DNA of 64,000 nucleotides, taken from Comamonas sp. KCTC 72670 (GTDB lineage: Bacteria; Myxococcota; Myxococcia; Myxococcales; Myxococcaceae). The position numbers and the translations under genes are program-made. This document shows positions 1-8,437 of the stretch, piece by piece; the first letter of the stretch is position 1, and each line of letters begins with the position of its first letter. The DNA lies in the NCBI GenBank assembly GCA_014656495.1, contig BNCN01000005.1:62001-126000 (forward strand). Direction: 5' to 3'. The notes under the pieces were generated by a model. It worked only from the letters and a program-made list of their open reading frames with translations. It was not told the origin of the DNA and searched no databases.

Positions 1-867
1 CCGGAAGTTGGCCGCGCCAGTGGTAATCCCAGTAGTGGTGATCTGGAATCCGAGGTAGCCAGCGCCAATCCCGCCGCTCGTGCCAATCGTGCCCGTCAAG
101 TACGTGAGCTCGGACTCCACGGAGTCCAGACCCGTGACCAGCGTCTCACTGGTCTCCGCCGAGCGGTCGACCGCCAGACCCGCCGGGGTCGCCGTTGACA
201 GGTTCTTCACGGGGTGACCCTGGCTGATGACCGTGGTCCCGGTGACGGTGGGCGCGTTACGCAGGCCATCGGTGGTCGCCTTCGAGGTCACGGAGAAGCT
301 GACCCGGTCACCGACCGTCACGAGGCCCAGCGCCGTGGCGTCGGTCACGAAGAGGGCGGGGCCCTGCGCCTCGGCCTGAACGAAGAAGCCGACCGGCTCG
401 GTGCTGCCCGCGACGGCGGGCTTGATGAACGTGACGAACGCACCCTCAATGGGGAGCGCCGCGTCGAGCTCGCCGTCCGCTGCATCCCGGACCGCCTGGA
501 TCTGCGTGCTGGTCGTCGCCACCGGCGTTTCGAAGGCGGACGGCTCGCAGGTGCTCGCCTCCACGTTGCAGGTCTCGGTCAGTGCGCAGGTTGCGTTGCT
601 GGTGCAGCTTTCAGCGCCCGCGTCCGGGTCGGTGCCGGCGTCCGTACCGGCATCCGTCTCCGGGTCGGTGCCCGCGTCGTCTGGGGGCGGGGCGGTGACG
701 TCGCGCTGCTCGCACGTCCCGGAGTTGCAGGTCCACTGCTTCCCGGGGGCGGGAGCGCCCTTGTCGCTCCGACAGTCGAACTGGTCAGCGCACTCGTCGC
801 CACATCCCGTGCCCATCGTGACCATCACGGCCGTGAAGACCGCCGGGAGCCAAAATCGTCTCTGCAT
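1..867 (-). CDS. Putative lipoprotein, C-terminus cut by window edge
   Basis: The frame is open from an ATG at 867 to the window edge, so 289 codons are visible and the C-terminus is missing. The N-terminus has Arg3-Arg4, a hydrophobic run and Cys22 preceded by Gly-Thr-Gly, which reads as a lipoprotein signal with a weak lipobox. Two short Cys-rich patches (CADQFDC...CNSGTC and CTSNATCALTETC) flank an Asp/Thr/Gly/Pro-rich linker of DAGTD-like units, a common design in myxobacterial surface lipoproteins. The remainder (from about residue 95) looks like an all-beta, OB-fold-like domain (GAFVTFIKP, GFFVQ, VGDRVSFSV). A GGAG lies about 12 bases upstream of the ATG. Function is unknown; outer-membrane or surface location is inferred from the signal. 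Confidence 0.75.
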   Translation of the reverse strand, partial: MQRRFWLPAVFTAVMVTMGTGCGDECADQFDCRSDKGAPAPGKQWTCNSGTCEQRDVTAPPPDDAGTDPETDAGTDAGTDPDAGAESCTSNATCALTETCNVEASTCEPSAFETPVATTSTQIQAVRDAADGELDAALPIEGAFVTFIKPAVAGSTEPVGFFVQAEAQGPALFVTDATALGLVTVGDRVSFSVTSKATTDGLRNAPTVTGTTVISQGHPVKNLSTATPAGLAVDRSAETSETLVTGLDSVESELTYLTGTIGTSGGIGAGYLGFQITTTGITTGAANFR

Positions 868-988
868 TGAGTTCCACTCCATGGGAAGCAGGTTGCGCCC
901 CCCCTTACACCTGAACGGGAGGGCAATCCATTGTCCAGCCTGGGTGACATCCGTATGTCACACAAGTTGGCACTGGATTTTCGGGGGT

Positions 989-2407
989 TCAGGGCTTGGC
1001 GCGGGGCTGCTTGGCGGGAGGCCCGGAATACAGGTCGATGACCTCGGAAATGGCGCTCTGGCACACCGCGCAGAAGGGCACACGGTCCCGGGTGAACATC
1101 ACGCAATCGACCTGTGGCCGGTAGTAGCCCTGCGGCTCGTACATGGCGCCCTCGAAGGCACCGACGCGGCCCGCATACTTCTGTGAGGAAAGGAACTTTT
1201 CCTCCCAGTCACGCTGGGACATGAACAGGTTGTCCATCTCCGACTCGGGTTTACGTTGTGCGCGAATCTGCCCCCGGCGTTTCTGCACGTCATGGGAGTG
1301 CTTCTCGTAGCCAGGCTTGTCCCAGGGTGTGGGCAGCGGAGTTCCAGAGGTGACGAGGTGCTTCCACTTGAGGTGCTCGGGGGAGTGGAGGGCGGTGACG
1401 TTCTTCTCCCACGGCTCCAGCCGGTCCGCGGCGGGCGCATAGACGGATTCAGACGTGTAGTACTCGTCGGCCAGCCCAGCGAAGTGGTGCCCGAACTCGT
1501 GGACGAAGACATACGGCGCCCACAGGCTCTCCGCGGCCACCGTGCCGTAGAGGCCGAAGATGCCGCCTCCGCCGTAGGTGTTGCCGTTGACGAGGATCTC
1601 CACGAACTCGTACGGCGCGAACGCCGCCGCCTCACGGAAGGCCTTGTTGTCGAAGGTGAGGACGTAGCGCTCGCTACCAAAGGCATCATAGGTCGCGCCG
1701 ATGGGCGAGCGCCGATGGATGCCTGTTGAAGGACGGGAGATGCCGGACTGCGCCGCGGCGGGCACGAGGCCCCACACATTGAAGTCCGACTTGCGCTCCT
1801 TGAAGGGAGCGTAGGTGAAGAGGATGTCCACCATGCGCCGGGCATCCTTCTCGAACTTGGCGTGCTCGGCTTGGGTGTAGCCGTCTCCGAGGATGAGCAG
1901 GTCCACCTTCTGTTCCGGTGGGCCGTTCTCCAGCAGCTTCAGCAGGCGCCCGGGCGCGGGAGGTGACGAGGGGTCGACGAACATGCCCTTCGGGTCCACG
2001 ACCAACGACCACACCTCGCGAAATGCGTTCTGGGCGTCCCGCTTCTTGAGGAGGACCTGAACGGGACGGTCCGGCGTGGGGAACCGCAGGGACTCGTGGA
2101 AGGTGCGGTTGCTGCTGCGTGCCTCGTTCGTGACCTCCCATTCGCCATAGATGGAGGCGAAGCCGCGCGAGAAGATGAGCCGATTGGTGTCCCGGTCCCG
2201 AACCTCGAAGAGGTACTTGCCGAGGTTCGTCTCGTCGATGGCGCGTTCCGGATGGCCGGGCCACGGGAGCGGTTCGATGACCAGCTTGTCGAGGCTGAAG
2301 CGCTCCTCGGTGGCGTTTCCGGTGTGGAAGTAGTCGACCCGAAGGGTTCGCGGCGACGCCGCGGAGGCGCTGGTCGCCAGCAGCAGGACGAAGAGGGCTC
2401 GCATCAT
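989..2407 (-). CDS. Secreted M64-like zinc metallopeptidase
   Basis: 472-residue exported protein with a signal peptide (MRALFVLLLATSASA) and the zinc motif H303-E-F-G-H307 followed by GLAD and EYY, as in peptidase family M64 (IgA-peptidase-like). The N-terminal ~150 residues form a beta-rich domain (HTGNATEERFSLDKL), typical of the family's N-terminal partner domain; the catalytic part begins near KVDLLILGDGYTQAEHAKFEKDA. Zinc binding by the two His and catalysis by Glu304 follow from the family. The frame runs up to a GTG at 2416, but ATG 2407 (or 2404) puts the signal peptide at the very start. Substrate unknown; likely periplasmic or secreted. It lies on the same strand as three other exported proteins, with 129-bp gaps that argue against tight coupling. 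Confidence 0.85.
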   Translation of the reverse strand: MMRALFVLLLATSASAASPRTLRVDYFHTGNATEERFSLDKLVIEPLPWPGHPERAIDETNLGKYLFEVRDRDTNRLIFSRGFASIYGEWEVTNEARSSNRTFHESLRFPTPDRPVQVLLKKRDAQNAFREVWSLVVDPKGMFVDPSSPPAPGRLLKLLENGPPEQKVDLLILGDGYTQAEHAKFEKDARRMVDILFTYAPFKERKSDFNVWGLVPAAAQSGISRPSTGIHRRSPIGATYDAFGSERYVLTFDNKAFREAAAFAPYEFVEILVNGNTYGGGGIFGLYGTVAAESLWAPYVFVHEFGHHFAGLADEYYTSESVYAPAADRLEPWEKNVTALHSPEHLKWKHLVTSGTPLPTPWDKPGYEKHSHDVQKRRGQIRAQRKPESEMDNLFMSQRDWEEKFLSSQKYAGRVGAFEGAMYEPQGYYRPQVDCVMFTRDRVPFCAVCQSAISEVIDLYSGPPAKQPRAKP

Positions 2408-2545
2408 GGCTGGCACTCTACGCGCTCAATCGGCCGGCGGCGCGCGCTCCGCATGGGCCCTATTCAACGCCAGACGTGTGTCGCCGCGGCATTCCCCGGA
2501 TACGTGAACACCCGAGGAATGCCGAGCCCGTTGGGGGGGCTTCGT

Positions 2546-4042
2546 TCAGAACGCGCCCGAGATGGAGGCTGCGGCGCCATTGCCATCAGCGGAGAGGCCG
2601 ACCGTCACGGGTGGTGCCGTGCGTGAATCCGGCGCCAGGAGATAGAGCACGGCGCCGGTGGCGACGGCTGCGCCTCCTCCAATGAGCAGGCCGTTGAGGA
2701 CATGGCTCTTCTGGACGAGTGCGTTCCTGAGCTCGAGTGCCTCTCTGTCCGTGGACAGAATCCGGCCGTTGTCGAGCCGCTTCTCCAGGGCGTTCATGTC
2801 CTTCTGGGCCAGGAGCCGGACGATGCCCGCGCCTCCGAACGCCGCGACCCCTGTTCCGAGCGCCACGTAGGACGCAGTGCGGAGCCCCGAGGTCGGGCGA
2901 GGATTGGAACTCCCATCCGCGAGCATGTTGGGCGCGCTCAGGTCCAGGCCTCCCTGGCGCAACCCGGCGGGCGGGTCCCAAGGCGCCTTGCCATTGGAGT
3001 TCATGACAACCAGGTTCGATGGAGAGCGGCCGGTGGTGACGAAGTCGACCAGGGCGGCGAGGGCTTCATTTGAAACTTCCGGGTCCTGCGTCTTGAAGCC
3101 CCCCTCGCGGAGCTTCTGTCCGCCCTCCACATTGAGCACGGTGGCCGCGAACCACTTGGGGCCACTGCTCGGTCGCTCAAGGCGGACGACGATGACTTCC
3201 TCGACGCCAAGCGTGCCGCCCAGCCGGACGGCGTGGCTGAGGCTCCGTTCATCGTTTCCATCCGTGGACGCAAGGCAGGGAAATGGGCTGGCGGAAACAG
3301 AGCCTTCGTAGGCCACGTCCACGAGCAACGGCGTCTCGGTGCCTTGCACCTGGATGCTTCGCGGGAAGCTGGTGGTGTCGCCCTTGACGAGGGTGAGGTG
3401 ATAGGTGCCGGGGACTGCGTCGAGGGCCAGCGGCGTCTGGCCGAGTTTGAGGCCGTCCAGGTACACGTCGGCGGCGGGCAGCGTGGACTTCACGGACAGC
3501 TTCACCTTGCGCGTCTGGTCGAGCTCGCGGCGAAGCTTGTCGAAGTTCTGACGGACGGACGGCGCGAAGTAGTCCGCGTCGAGTTCGTACTTCGGCTGGA
3601 GCCGCAGCACGTTGCGGAACGCGGCATCGCTCTCCTTCGTCTTGCCCATGGCTCGGTAGTTGAGGCCGTGGAGAAGCTGCGCATCGACGTAGAGTTTCCA
3701 GCGAGCATCGCCCACGGGAAGCCGGGTGATTTGTTGCAGGGCTTCATCGACGGACTGGAGGGTCCTGGCGTTGCGGCCCTCGTAGAACTGGTCCTGGGCG
3801 GCTTCGAGTTGCCGCTGGAGGTCCTCGAAGCTCTGAGTGGGCTGGGGGAAGAGCCGCTCGCTGAACTGAGCGGCGCTGAGTGTGTCCTGCTCTGGCCGGG
3901 ATGCGAGGGCGCCCAGGAATGCCTTGGCCTGCCCGCTCAGTTCCGCGTCCTTGCAGTCGCCGCTGGCCACCACGGTGCGGCGGGGCGCCGCGTAGGCTTG
4001 AGTCGACAGGAAAAACGCCACGATTGCGGGTGCGATCCTCAT
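2546..4042 (-). CDS. PEGA-domain exported protein with C-terminal membrane segments
   Basis: 498 residues. The first ~18 residues are a signal peptide (MRIAPAIVAFFLSTQAYA). A helical, TPR-like region follows (residues ~60-165: LQRQLEAAQDQFYEGRNAR, LLHGLNYRAMGKTKESDAAF). Then comes a PEGA domain (about 185-225: DVYLDGLKLGQTPL, VPGTYHLTLVKGD), a middle domain resembling a caspase-free sensor region, and near the C-terminus two hydrophobic stretches (SYVALGTGVAAFGGAGIVRLL and LLIGGGAAVATGAVLYLLAP). PEGA domains bind ligands or the envelope surface in other proteins. This organisation (signal, TPR, PEGA, TM pair) is common among myxobacterial envelope proteins of unknown role. ATG 4042 places the signal peptide correctly. 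It is followed after 45 bp by the upstream lipoprotein gene on the same strand. Confidence 0.75.
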   Translation of the reverse strand: MRIAPAIVAFFLSTQAYAAPRRTVVASGDCKDAELSGQAKAFLGALASRPEQDTLSAAQFSERLFPQPTQSFEDLQRQLEAAQDQFYEGRNARTLQSVDEALQQITRLPVGDARWKLYVDAQLLHGLNYRAMGKTKESDAAFRNVLRLQPKYELDADYFAPSVRQNFDKLRRELDQTRKVKLSVKSTLPAADVYLDGLKLGQTPLALDAVPGTYHLTLVKGDTTSFPRSIQVQGTETPLLVDVAYEGSVSASPFPCLASTDGNDERSLSHAVRLGGTLGVEEVIVVRLERPSSGPKWFAATVLNVEGGQKLREGGFKTQDPEVSNEALAALVDFVTTGRSPSNLVVMNSNGKAPWDPPAGLRQGGLDLSAPNMLADGSSNPRPTSGLRTASYVALGTGVAAFGGAGIVRLLAQKDMNALEKRLDNGRILSTDREALELRNALVQKSHVLNGLLIGGGAAVATGAVLYLLAPDSRTAPPVTVGLSADGNGAAASISGAF

Positions 4043-4087
4043 CTTTGATTCTCTTTAGTGGAAATGGCCGGGGTTGCTGGCTTGTGG

Positions 4088-5905
4088 CTATTTGTTGCGG
4101 CGATAGACGACGATTTCTTGGGGGGCACCGGTTTCGAATTGCGTCCAGGCGACTACGATGTCACCGGTGTGATTGGTGTCCATTTCGAGGTTGCTTAAGC
4201 GATACTGGTGGGTGCGCCTCGGGAGATGCTTGCTCCAGAGTTTGTCCCATTTTCCATGCGAGTGGCGATCGATGTTTATTGATGTTCTTTCGGTGTTGAA
4301 ATCGACCGACAGGGCGATGAGGTCGTTTGGTTTGTTTGATTTTATTGCGTGGATTTCACTGCTGTTGTTCGTCGGTGCAGATGGCAGGGGAGCTAGTGGG
4401 GTCCACTGAGCCTGGTCTTTTTGGCTGATATAGGTTTCTGATTTTGATGTGGACGGGTTGGATTCCGTCCAGGCTATGATGGGTTGATTGTTTTCTGTGA
4501 GTGTTGTTTTGAGGTTGATGCTGAGGTCGGGGATAGGGTTGTTCGTGAGAGCCAAGTCGCCCGATTGCTCCCAGTCGGTTCCCGACCAGTGCCAAGCATG
4601 GATGCGGACTGGGCTGACACTCAACATGGCCGCCACGAAAGCATTGTCGTTTCCGTCTAATGCCAAGACAGGAGGCCTGATCCAGGAGTTCAGTCCACCG
4701 GGGAACGCATGACCGATACGAGCCCATTGGGTTCCCGTCCATTGGTATACATGGAGTGCGTGTCCTTCGATGTCTTCCATGTCCAGCGAAAAGGCGACGA
4801 CCGGGTGCCCTTGTGAGTTTAGCTGGAGAGCTACGTTGTGGGCGTATGTCCGGTCGGGCAGGATTCCTCGCTCGCCGCCATAACGAACCCAGGATGTCCC
4901 ATCCCATTTCGCAACATGAATGTAGTTGTCGGACTGTCCGCCCATGTCCTCTTGCCATGCGACAACGGGCGTTCCATCTGGCAATAGCTGGATGTTGGGC
5001 GAGTTGATGGTGAATTCGTTCGGGCTTGTTTTCAGTCCGGGGCCAACCTGTTCCCACCGGCTGCCTGTCCATCGATGCACGAACAAATCAACAGTGTAGT
5101 AAGTGCCCTCATATTCGTAACGATGAGTCAGGACAGTAGGGTGCCCATTCGCATCCAGCTTGATGTACGGCTGAGTAACGATGCTGCGCCCTGTCGGACC
5201 TGGTGTGGGCGCCGGATACGGCACGAACTCCGGAACCACCCATCCCCACGACGCCCCCAGGTCGACAGCGGCGTTCCCAGCCAGGTCCGTGAGCGTTCCC
5301 TCGACCCGCAGCTCCACGGTGCTGGGCGCGGTCAGCGCGGTCACCGGGGTCACCGTCACGGTCCTCCCGTCCTCTGACAGGGACACCGTGTGGGCCACGG
5401 CGAGCTCGCCGACGCGGAGGTGCACGGACTCGGTGGTCACGGTGCTGCGCTTCAGGGGCTCCGAGAACTCGGCGCGGATGGGGCTCTGGACCCAGACCTC
5501 CTGGGCGCCCGGTTCCGGAACGCGCGACACCACCTGCGGCGGCGTCCGGTCCACCACGACGTCGCGGCTCGGGCTCACGAACGCGGTGTCGCCCAGCACC
5601 GCGCGGGCCTCCAGCCGGTAGGTCCCCTCGGCTTCCCCCGTCGTGTCCCACGTGTACACGTACGGTGGCGCCAGCTCCGCCAGGACCTCCCCGTTCTTCA
5701 GTAACTCCACCCGGTCCGGTGCGTGGCCCGTGACGGCGAGCCGGAGCTCCAACGCGCCGTTCGTGTACGCCGTCTCCGCTGGAGAGATCATCCGCACCTC
5801 CGTCTCGGCGGACTCGATGGCCGGCACGTTGATGCAGGCGGAGGCACACAGCAGGACCACAGCCGCCGTCCAGGGCGGTGGGAGGAAGCGTTCGGGAAGG
5901 TTCAT
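4088..5905 (-). CDS. Lipoprotein with Ig-like domains and propeller-like repeats
   Basis: 605 residues from ATG 5905, chosen because it gives a clean lipoprotein signal (VVLLCASAC); the frame extends 21 codons further without a signal. After the Cys there are two beta-sandwich segments: residues ~40-120 (an Ig-like unit with PPYVYTWDT and VVVDRTPP) and ~120-220 (Big_5-like, VVSRVPEPGAQEVWVQSPIRA...FSEPL, LTDLAGNA). The remainder contains repeated blades with hxxWxGxxW character (VHRWTGSRWEQVG, VAKWDGTSWVRYG, VYQWTGTQWARIG, AWHWSGTDWEQSG), suggesting a beta-propeller. The 3' third (about 4088-4560) is far more AT-rich than its surroundings and rich in Asn, Ser, Thr and Lys, unlike the N-terminal half. 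Role unknown; a cell-surface adhesin or carbohydrate-binding lipoprotein is a guess. Confidence 0.75.
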   Translation of the reverse strand: MNLPERFLPPPWTAAVVLLCASACINVPAIESAETEVRMISPAETAYTNGALELRLAVTGHAPDRVELLKNGEVLAELAPPYVYTWDTTGEAEGTYRLEARAVLGDTAFVSPSRDVVVDRTPPQVVSRVPEPGAQEVWVQSPIRAEFSEPLKRSTVTTESVHLRVGELAVAHTVSLSEDGRTVTVTPVTALTAPSTVELRVEGTLTDLAGNAAVDLGASWGWVVPEFVPYPAPTPGPTGRSIVTQPYIKLDANGHPTVLTHRYEYEGTYYTVDLFVHRWTGSRWEQVGPGLKTSPNEFTINSPNIQLLPDGTPVVAWQEDMGGQSDNYIHVAKWDGTSWVRYGGERGILPDRTYAHNVALQLNSQGHPVVAFSLDMEDIEGHALHVYQWTGTQWARIGHAFPGGLNSWIRPPVLALDGNDNAFVAAMLSVSPVRIHAWHWSGTDWEQSGDLALTNNPIPDLSINLKTTLTENNQPIIAWTESNPSTSKSETYISQKDQAQWTPLAPLPSAPTNNSSEIHAIKSNKPNDLIALSVDFNTERTSINIDRHSHGKWDKLWSKHLPRRTHQYRLSNLEMDTNHTGDIVVAWTQFETGAPQEIVVYRRNK

Positions 5906-6260
5906 GGCGCGGGTGCCGGGTGCAGGTTGCGTTCCGTTTCCTGCCCGACAGTCGTTCGCACATACCAAGCTGGTTCCGGTTCCTCCAACTCACCGTTCCC
6001 GCACGAAAACCCGAGCCATCTCCACCCTTTACCCGTGGGGAACCAATCCTCCACCCGCCGTGCGGACACCTCGCACCGTGAGCCAGCGCCCGTCCCGGCA
6101 CTGGACGCCCATCCCCGGCGGTGGCCTGCAGCAAGGCCTCGCCCCTCTGCCTGCCCTTCAACCGAGTGTGCGATGACCCGGTGCGTCGCTGTGTGCAATC
6201 GCCATCTTGGCGAGGGGGACGGGGTGCCGTGCGCCAAGGCACGCGAAGGAGACCGTGGAC
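5906..6260. other. Intergenic region between divergent genes, no gene seen
   Basis: 355 bp separating the minus-strand lipoprotein from the plus-strand SDR gene. Open frames here are extensions of longer shadow frames, with no start, ribosome site or recognisable protein. It must hold the two divergent promoters, but I could not recognise convincing -35/-10 elements. A GAAGGAGA ribosome-binding site for the SDR gene lies at 6245-6252. Confidence 0.5.
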
Positions 6261-7262
6261 ATGAAGCGAGCCTGGAAGAACCGAGTCGTCGTCGTCACCG
6301 GTGCGTCGAGCGGAATCGGCCGAGCCACCTCGCTGGCCCTGGCGAAGAAGGGGGCGCACGTCGTCCTGGCTGCCCGCCGCGAGGAGCCCCTGGAGGACCT
6401 CGCCCGCGAGTGCGAGGCGCTCGGCGTCCGGGCCATCGTCGTCCCCACGGACGTGTCGGATTCCGCCGCCGTCCAGCGGCTCGCCGAGGAGGCGCGCGCC
6501 GCCTTTGGCCACTTCGACGCGTGGATCAACAACGCGGGCGTCTACCTCATGGGCCGCCTGGAGGAGACCCCCGACGACGCCTTCCGCCAGGTGATGGAGA
6601 CGAACTTCTTCGGCACCGTCAGCGGCGCCCGCGCCGCCGTGGCGCAGTTCCGCCGGCAGGGCTTCGGCACCCTGGTCAACGTCTCGTCGACCTTCGGCAC
6701 GGTGGCCGCGCCCTATGTCAGCGCCTACGTGGCCTCGAAGCACGCGGTGCGCGGCTTCTCGTCCTCCATCCGCCAGGAGCTGCTCGATACGGGCATCAGC
6801 GTGTGCACCGTCCTCCCCGCGGCCATCGACACGCCGCTCTGGCAGCACACGGCCAACTACACCGGCTGGCGCATCCGTCCCGTGGAGCCCGTGTACACCC
6901 CGGAGCGGGTGGCTCGCGCCATCCTCCGGGTGCTGCGCAGCCCCCGGCACGAAGTCTTCGTGGGGCCCGCGGCCCGCAGCTTCGCGGCCATGCACGGCCT
7001 GCTGCCGCGCACCTTCGAGCGCACCATGCACGGCGTCACCGAGGCCCAGCACTTCGAGAAGGAGCGCCAGGGACACACGTCAGGCACGCTGTTCCGGCCC
7101 ATGGCCGAGGGGACGGGGACCTCGGGCGGCTATCACGCGGCGGGCAAGCAGTGGTTGCGCCGGCTGCTCCTGGCCGGGGGCGTGGCCACGGCCGCGCTGT
7201 CCCTGCGCCGGCGGGAAACACGGGGGCTGAGGGCCCGTGTTGCTCAAGTACTCGGAGCGTGA
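6261..7262 (+). CDS. SDR family oxidoreductase with C-terminal extension
   Basis: 333 residues starting at ATG 6261, 8 bases after GAAGGAGA. It is a classical short-chain dehydrogenase: nucleotide-binding TGASSGIG at residues 13-20, the NNAG motif (INNAGVYL), the catalytic Ser in VNVSSTFG and the catalytic pair Y156-x3-K160 (YVASK). The TGxxxGxG glycine pattern with following Arg/Lys (AARREE) suggests NADP(H) use. The family length is about 250; the additional ~80 residues include a basic/hydrophobic tail (QWLRRLLLAGGVATAALSLRRRE) that could anchor the protein in the membrane, as in DltE/YqjQ-like SDRs. Substrate not determinable. The next gene follows after an 82-bp gap containing an inverted repeat, so co-transcription is uncertain. 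Confidence 0.85.
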   Translation: MKRAWKNRVVVVTGASSGIGRATSLALAKKGAHVVLAARREEPLEDLARECEALGVRAIVVPTDVSDSAAVQRLAEEARAAFGHFDAWINNAGVYLMGRLEETPDDAFRQVMETNFFGTVSGARAAVAQFRRQGFGTLVNVSSTFGTVAAPYVSAYVASKHAVRGFSSSIRQELLDTGISVCTVLPAAIDTPLWQHTANYTGWRIRPVEPVYTPERVARAILRVLRSPRHEVFVGPAARSFAAMHGLLPRTFERTMHGVTEAQHFEKERQGHTSGTLFRPMAEGTGTSGGYHAAGKQWLRRLLLAGGVATAALSLRRRETRGLRARVAQVLGA

Positions 7263-7279
7263 AGTCATTTTTGCGTCAC

Positions 7280-7312
7280 GCCCTGTCACGCGTTGCGACG
7301 CCATGACAGGGC
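7280..7312. repeat. Inverted repeat between SDR and DAG-kinase genes
   Basis: Arms GCCCTGTCA (7280-7288) and TGACAGGGC (7304-7312) are perfect complements separated by 15 bases. There is no U-tract. It lies 18 bp past the SDR stop and 33 bp before the next start, so it could be a weak terminator, an mRNA hairpin or a protein-binding dyad. Confidence 0.5.
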
Positions 7313-7344
7313 CATGACAAAGCGTGGGGAGAGTCCCGCCCGCC

Positions 7345-8352
7345 ATGAACGACATCGCCGTCCTCGTCAACCTGCGTGCACGCCGGGGCTCCGAAGGCAT
7401 GGGAGGGCTGGTCCAGCGCTTCCTTCCGAGGGCTCGCGTGGCGCTCACCCGTTCGCTCGAGGAGGCCCGGGCGTGGATTTCGGACACGCTCCGGCCCAAC
7501 CCGCCCTCCCTGCTCCTGGCGGGTGGTGGCGACGGGACGATTACGGGGCTCCTCAACGAGCTGCGGACCGCCGGCGTCGCCCTGCCGGCCATTGGCGTCC
7601 TCCCCATGGGCACGGGCAACGCCTGGGCCCGCGTCACCGGCGCGCCCCGGCCCGCCGAGGCCCTGAAGCAGATCGCCGCGGTGGGGGAGCGCCTGCCGCC
7701 CCTGCGTCCCTTCTCCCTGGTCCGCGTCGAGGGCAAGGTGGCCCCCTTCGCGGGCACCGGCTGGGACGCGGAGATGATTCAGGACTTCAAGAACCAGCTG
7801 GCCGCCTCGGGGCCGCTGCGCAGCACCCAGGCCGGCCTCCGCGGCTATCTGGGCGCCATGTTCACCCGGACGGTGCCCCGCCACGTCTTCGGCGAGGGCA
7901 ACCCCATGGTGTCCGTCTACAACCTGGGCGAGCCCGCGCTCACCGTGGACGCGCGCGGCTCCGTGCAGCCGGTGCCCCATGGCGACAAGGGCGCGCTGCT
8001 GTACCGGGGCCCCGCGGGCGTCGCGGGCGCGGCGACCACGCCCGAGTGGGGCTTCGGCTTCAAGGCGTTCCCCTTCGCCCAGGCGGTGCCCCACCGGCTG
8101 TCCGTGCGCGTCTATGGGGCGGGCGTGCTGGAGGCCACCCGGAACATGTTCCGGCTCTGGCGCGGCGAGCACCCGCTGCCCCACATGCATGACTGGTTCG
8201 TCCAGCGCCTGCGCATGGACTTCGACCGGGAAGTGCCGTTCCAGATGGGCGGGGATGTGATTGGCATGCGCCGCTCGCTGGAGTTCGACCTGGCCGAGGA
8301 GAGCGTCCAGCTCGTGGATTGGCGCCAGCTGTCGCGCATGGTCCACCTGTAG
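7345..8352 (+). CDS. Diacylglycerol/sphingosine-kinase-fold lipid kinase family protein
   Basis: 335 residues. The N-terminal half has the DAGK catalytic signatures: AVLVNLRARRG at the start, the nucleotide-binding LLAGGGDGTITGLLNEL near residue 60 and IGVLPMGTGNAWAR near residue 90. These match the YegS/DgkB/LCB5 superfamily, which phosphorylates diacylglycerol or related lipids with ATP. The C-terminal half (about 130-335) is the family's beta-sandwich but diverges from YegS, so the lipid acceptor is uncertain. ATG 7345 is preferred over GTG 7324 because a GGGGAGAG ribosome site (7326-7333) sits at good distance. Downstream is the NrtR regulator and its operator, on the same strand after 85 bp. 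Confidence 0.8.
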   Translation: MNDIAVLVNLRARRGSEGMGGLVQRFLPRARVALTRSLEEARAWISDTLRPNPPSLLLAGGGDGTITGLLNELRTAGVALPAIGVLPMGTGNAWARVTGAPRPAEALKQIAAVGERLPPLRPFSLVRVEGKVAPFAGTGWDAEMIQDFKNQLAASGPLRSTQAGLRGYLGAMFTRTVPRHVFGEGNPMVSVYNLGEPALTVDARGSVQPVPHGDKGALLYRGPAGVAGAATTPEWGFGFKAFPFAQAVPHRLSVRVYGAGVLEATRNMFRLWRGEHPLPHMHDWFVQRLRMDFDREVPFQMGGDVIGMRRSLEFDLAEESVQLVDWRQLSRMVHL

Positions 8353-8373
8353 GCCCGCCGCGTCGTCCCCGGC

Positions 8374-8403
8374 TTGACCCGGGTGTGTTCCGGACACTAT
8401 GCG
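8374..8403 (+). promoter_or_regulatory. Candidate promoter of the NrtR-type gene
   Basis: TTGACC (8374-8379) and TATGCG (8398-8403) are separated by 18 bp. The spacer contains an operator-like palindrome ending exactly before the -10, the same arrangement as at the operon promoter at 9172-9200. The predicted transcript start is about 8410, downstream of ATG 8399, which argues for GTG 8438 as the translation start. Confidence 0.5.
8383..8397. promoter_or_regulatory. Operator-like palindrome in nrtR promoter (site 1)
   Basis: GTGTG-TTCCG-GACAC matches the dyad GTGTC-N5-GACAC at 9 of 10 arm positions. It fills the spacer between the candidate -35 and -10 of the NrtR-type gene, which would allow autorepression. 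The same dyad occurs twice at the next promoter. Confidence 0.65.
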
Positions 8404-8437
8404 AGGAGCCCCCTCGCAGCCCGGAACGGATGGACCC

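Noticed and set aside
630-700. Asp/Gly/Thr/Pro-rich repeat, considered as a tandem DNA repeat
   Set aside because: It is low-complexity linker coding sequence of the lipoprotein; unit copies are imperfect and few.
5109-7076. A 655-codon minus-strand open frame
   Set aside because: Runs antisense to the SDR gene and through the lipoprotein gene in another frame; no domain.
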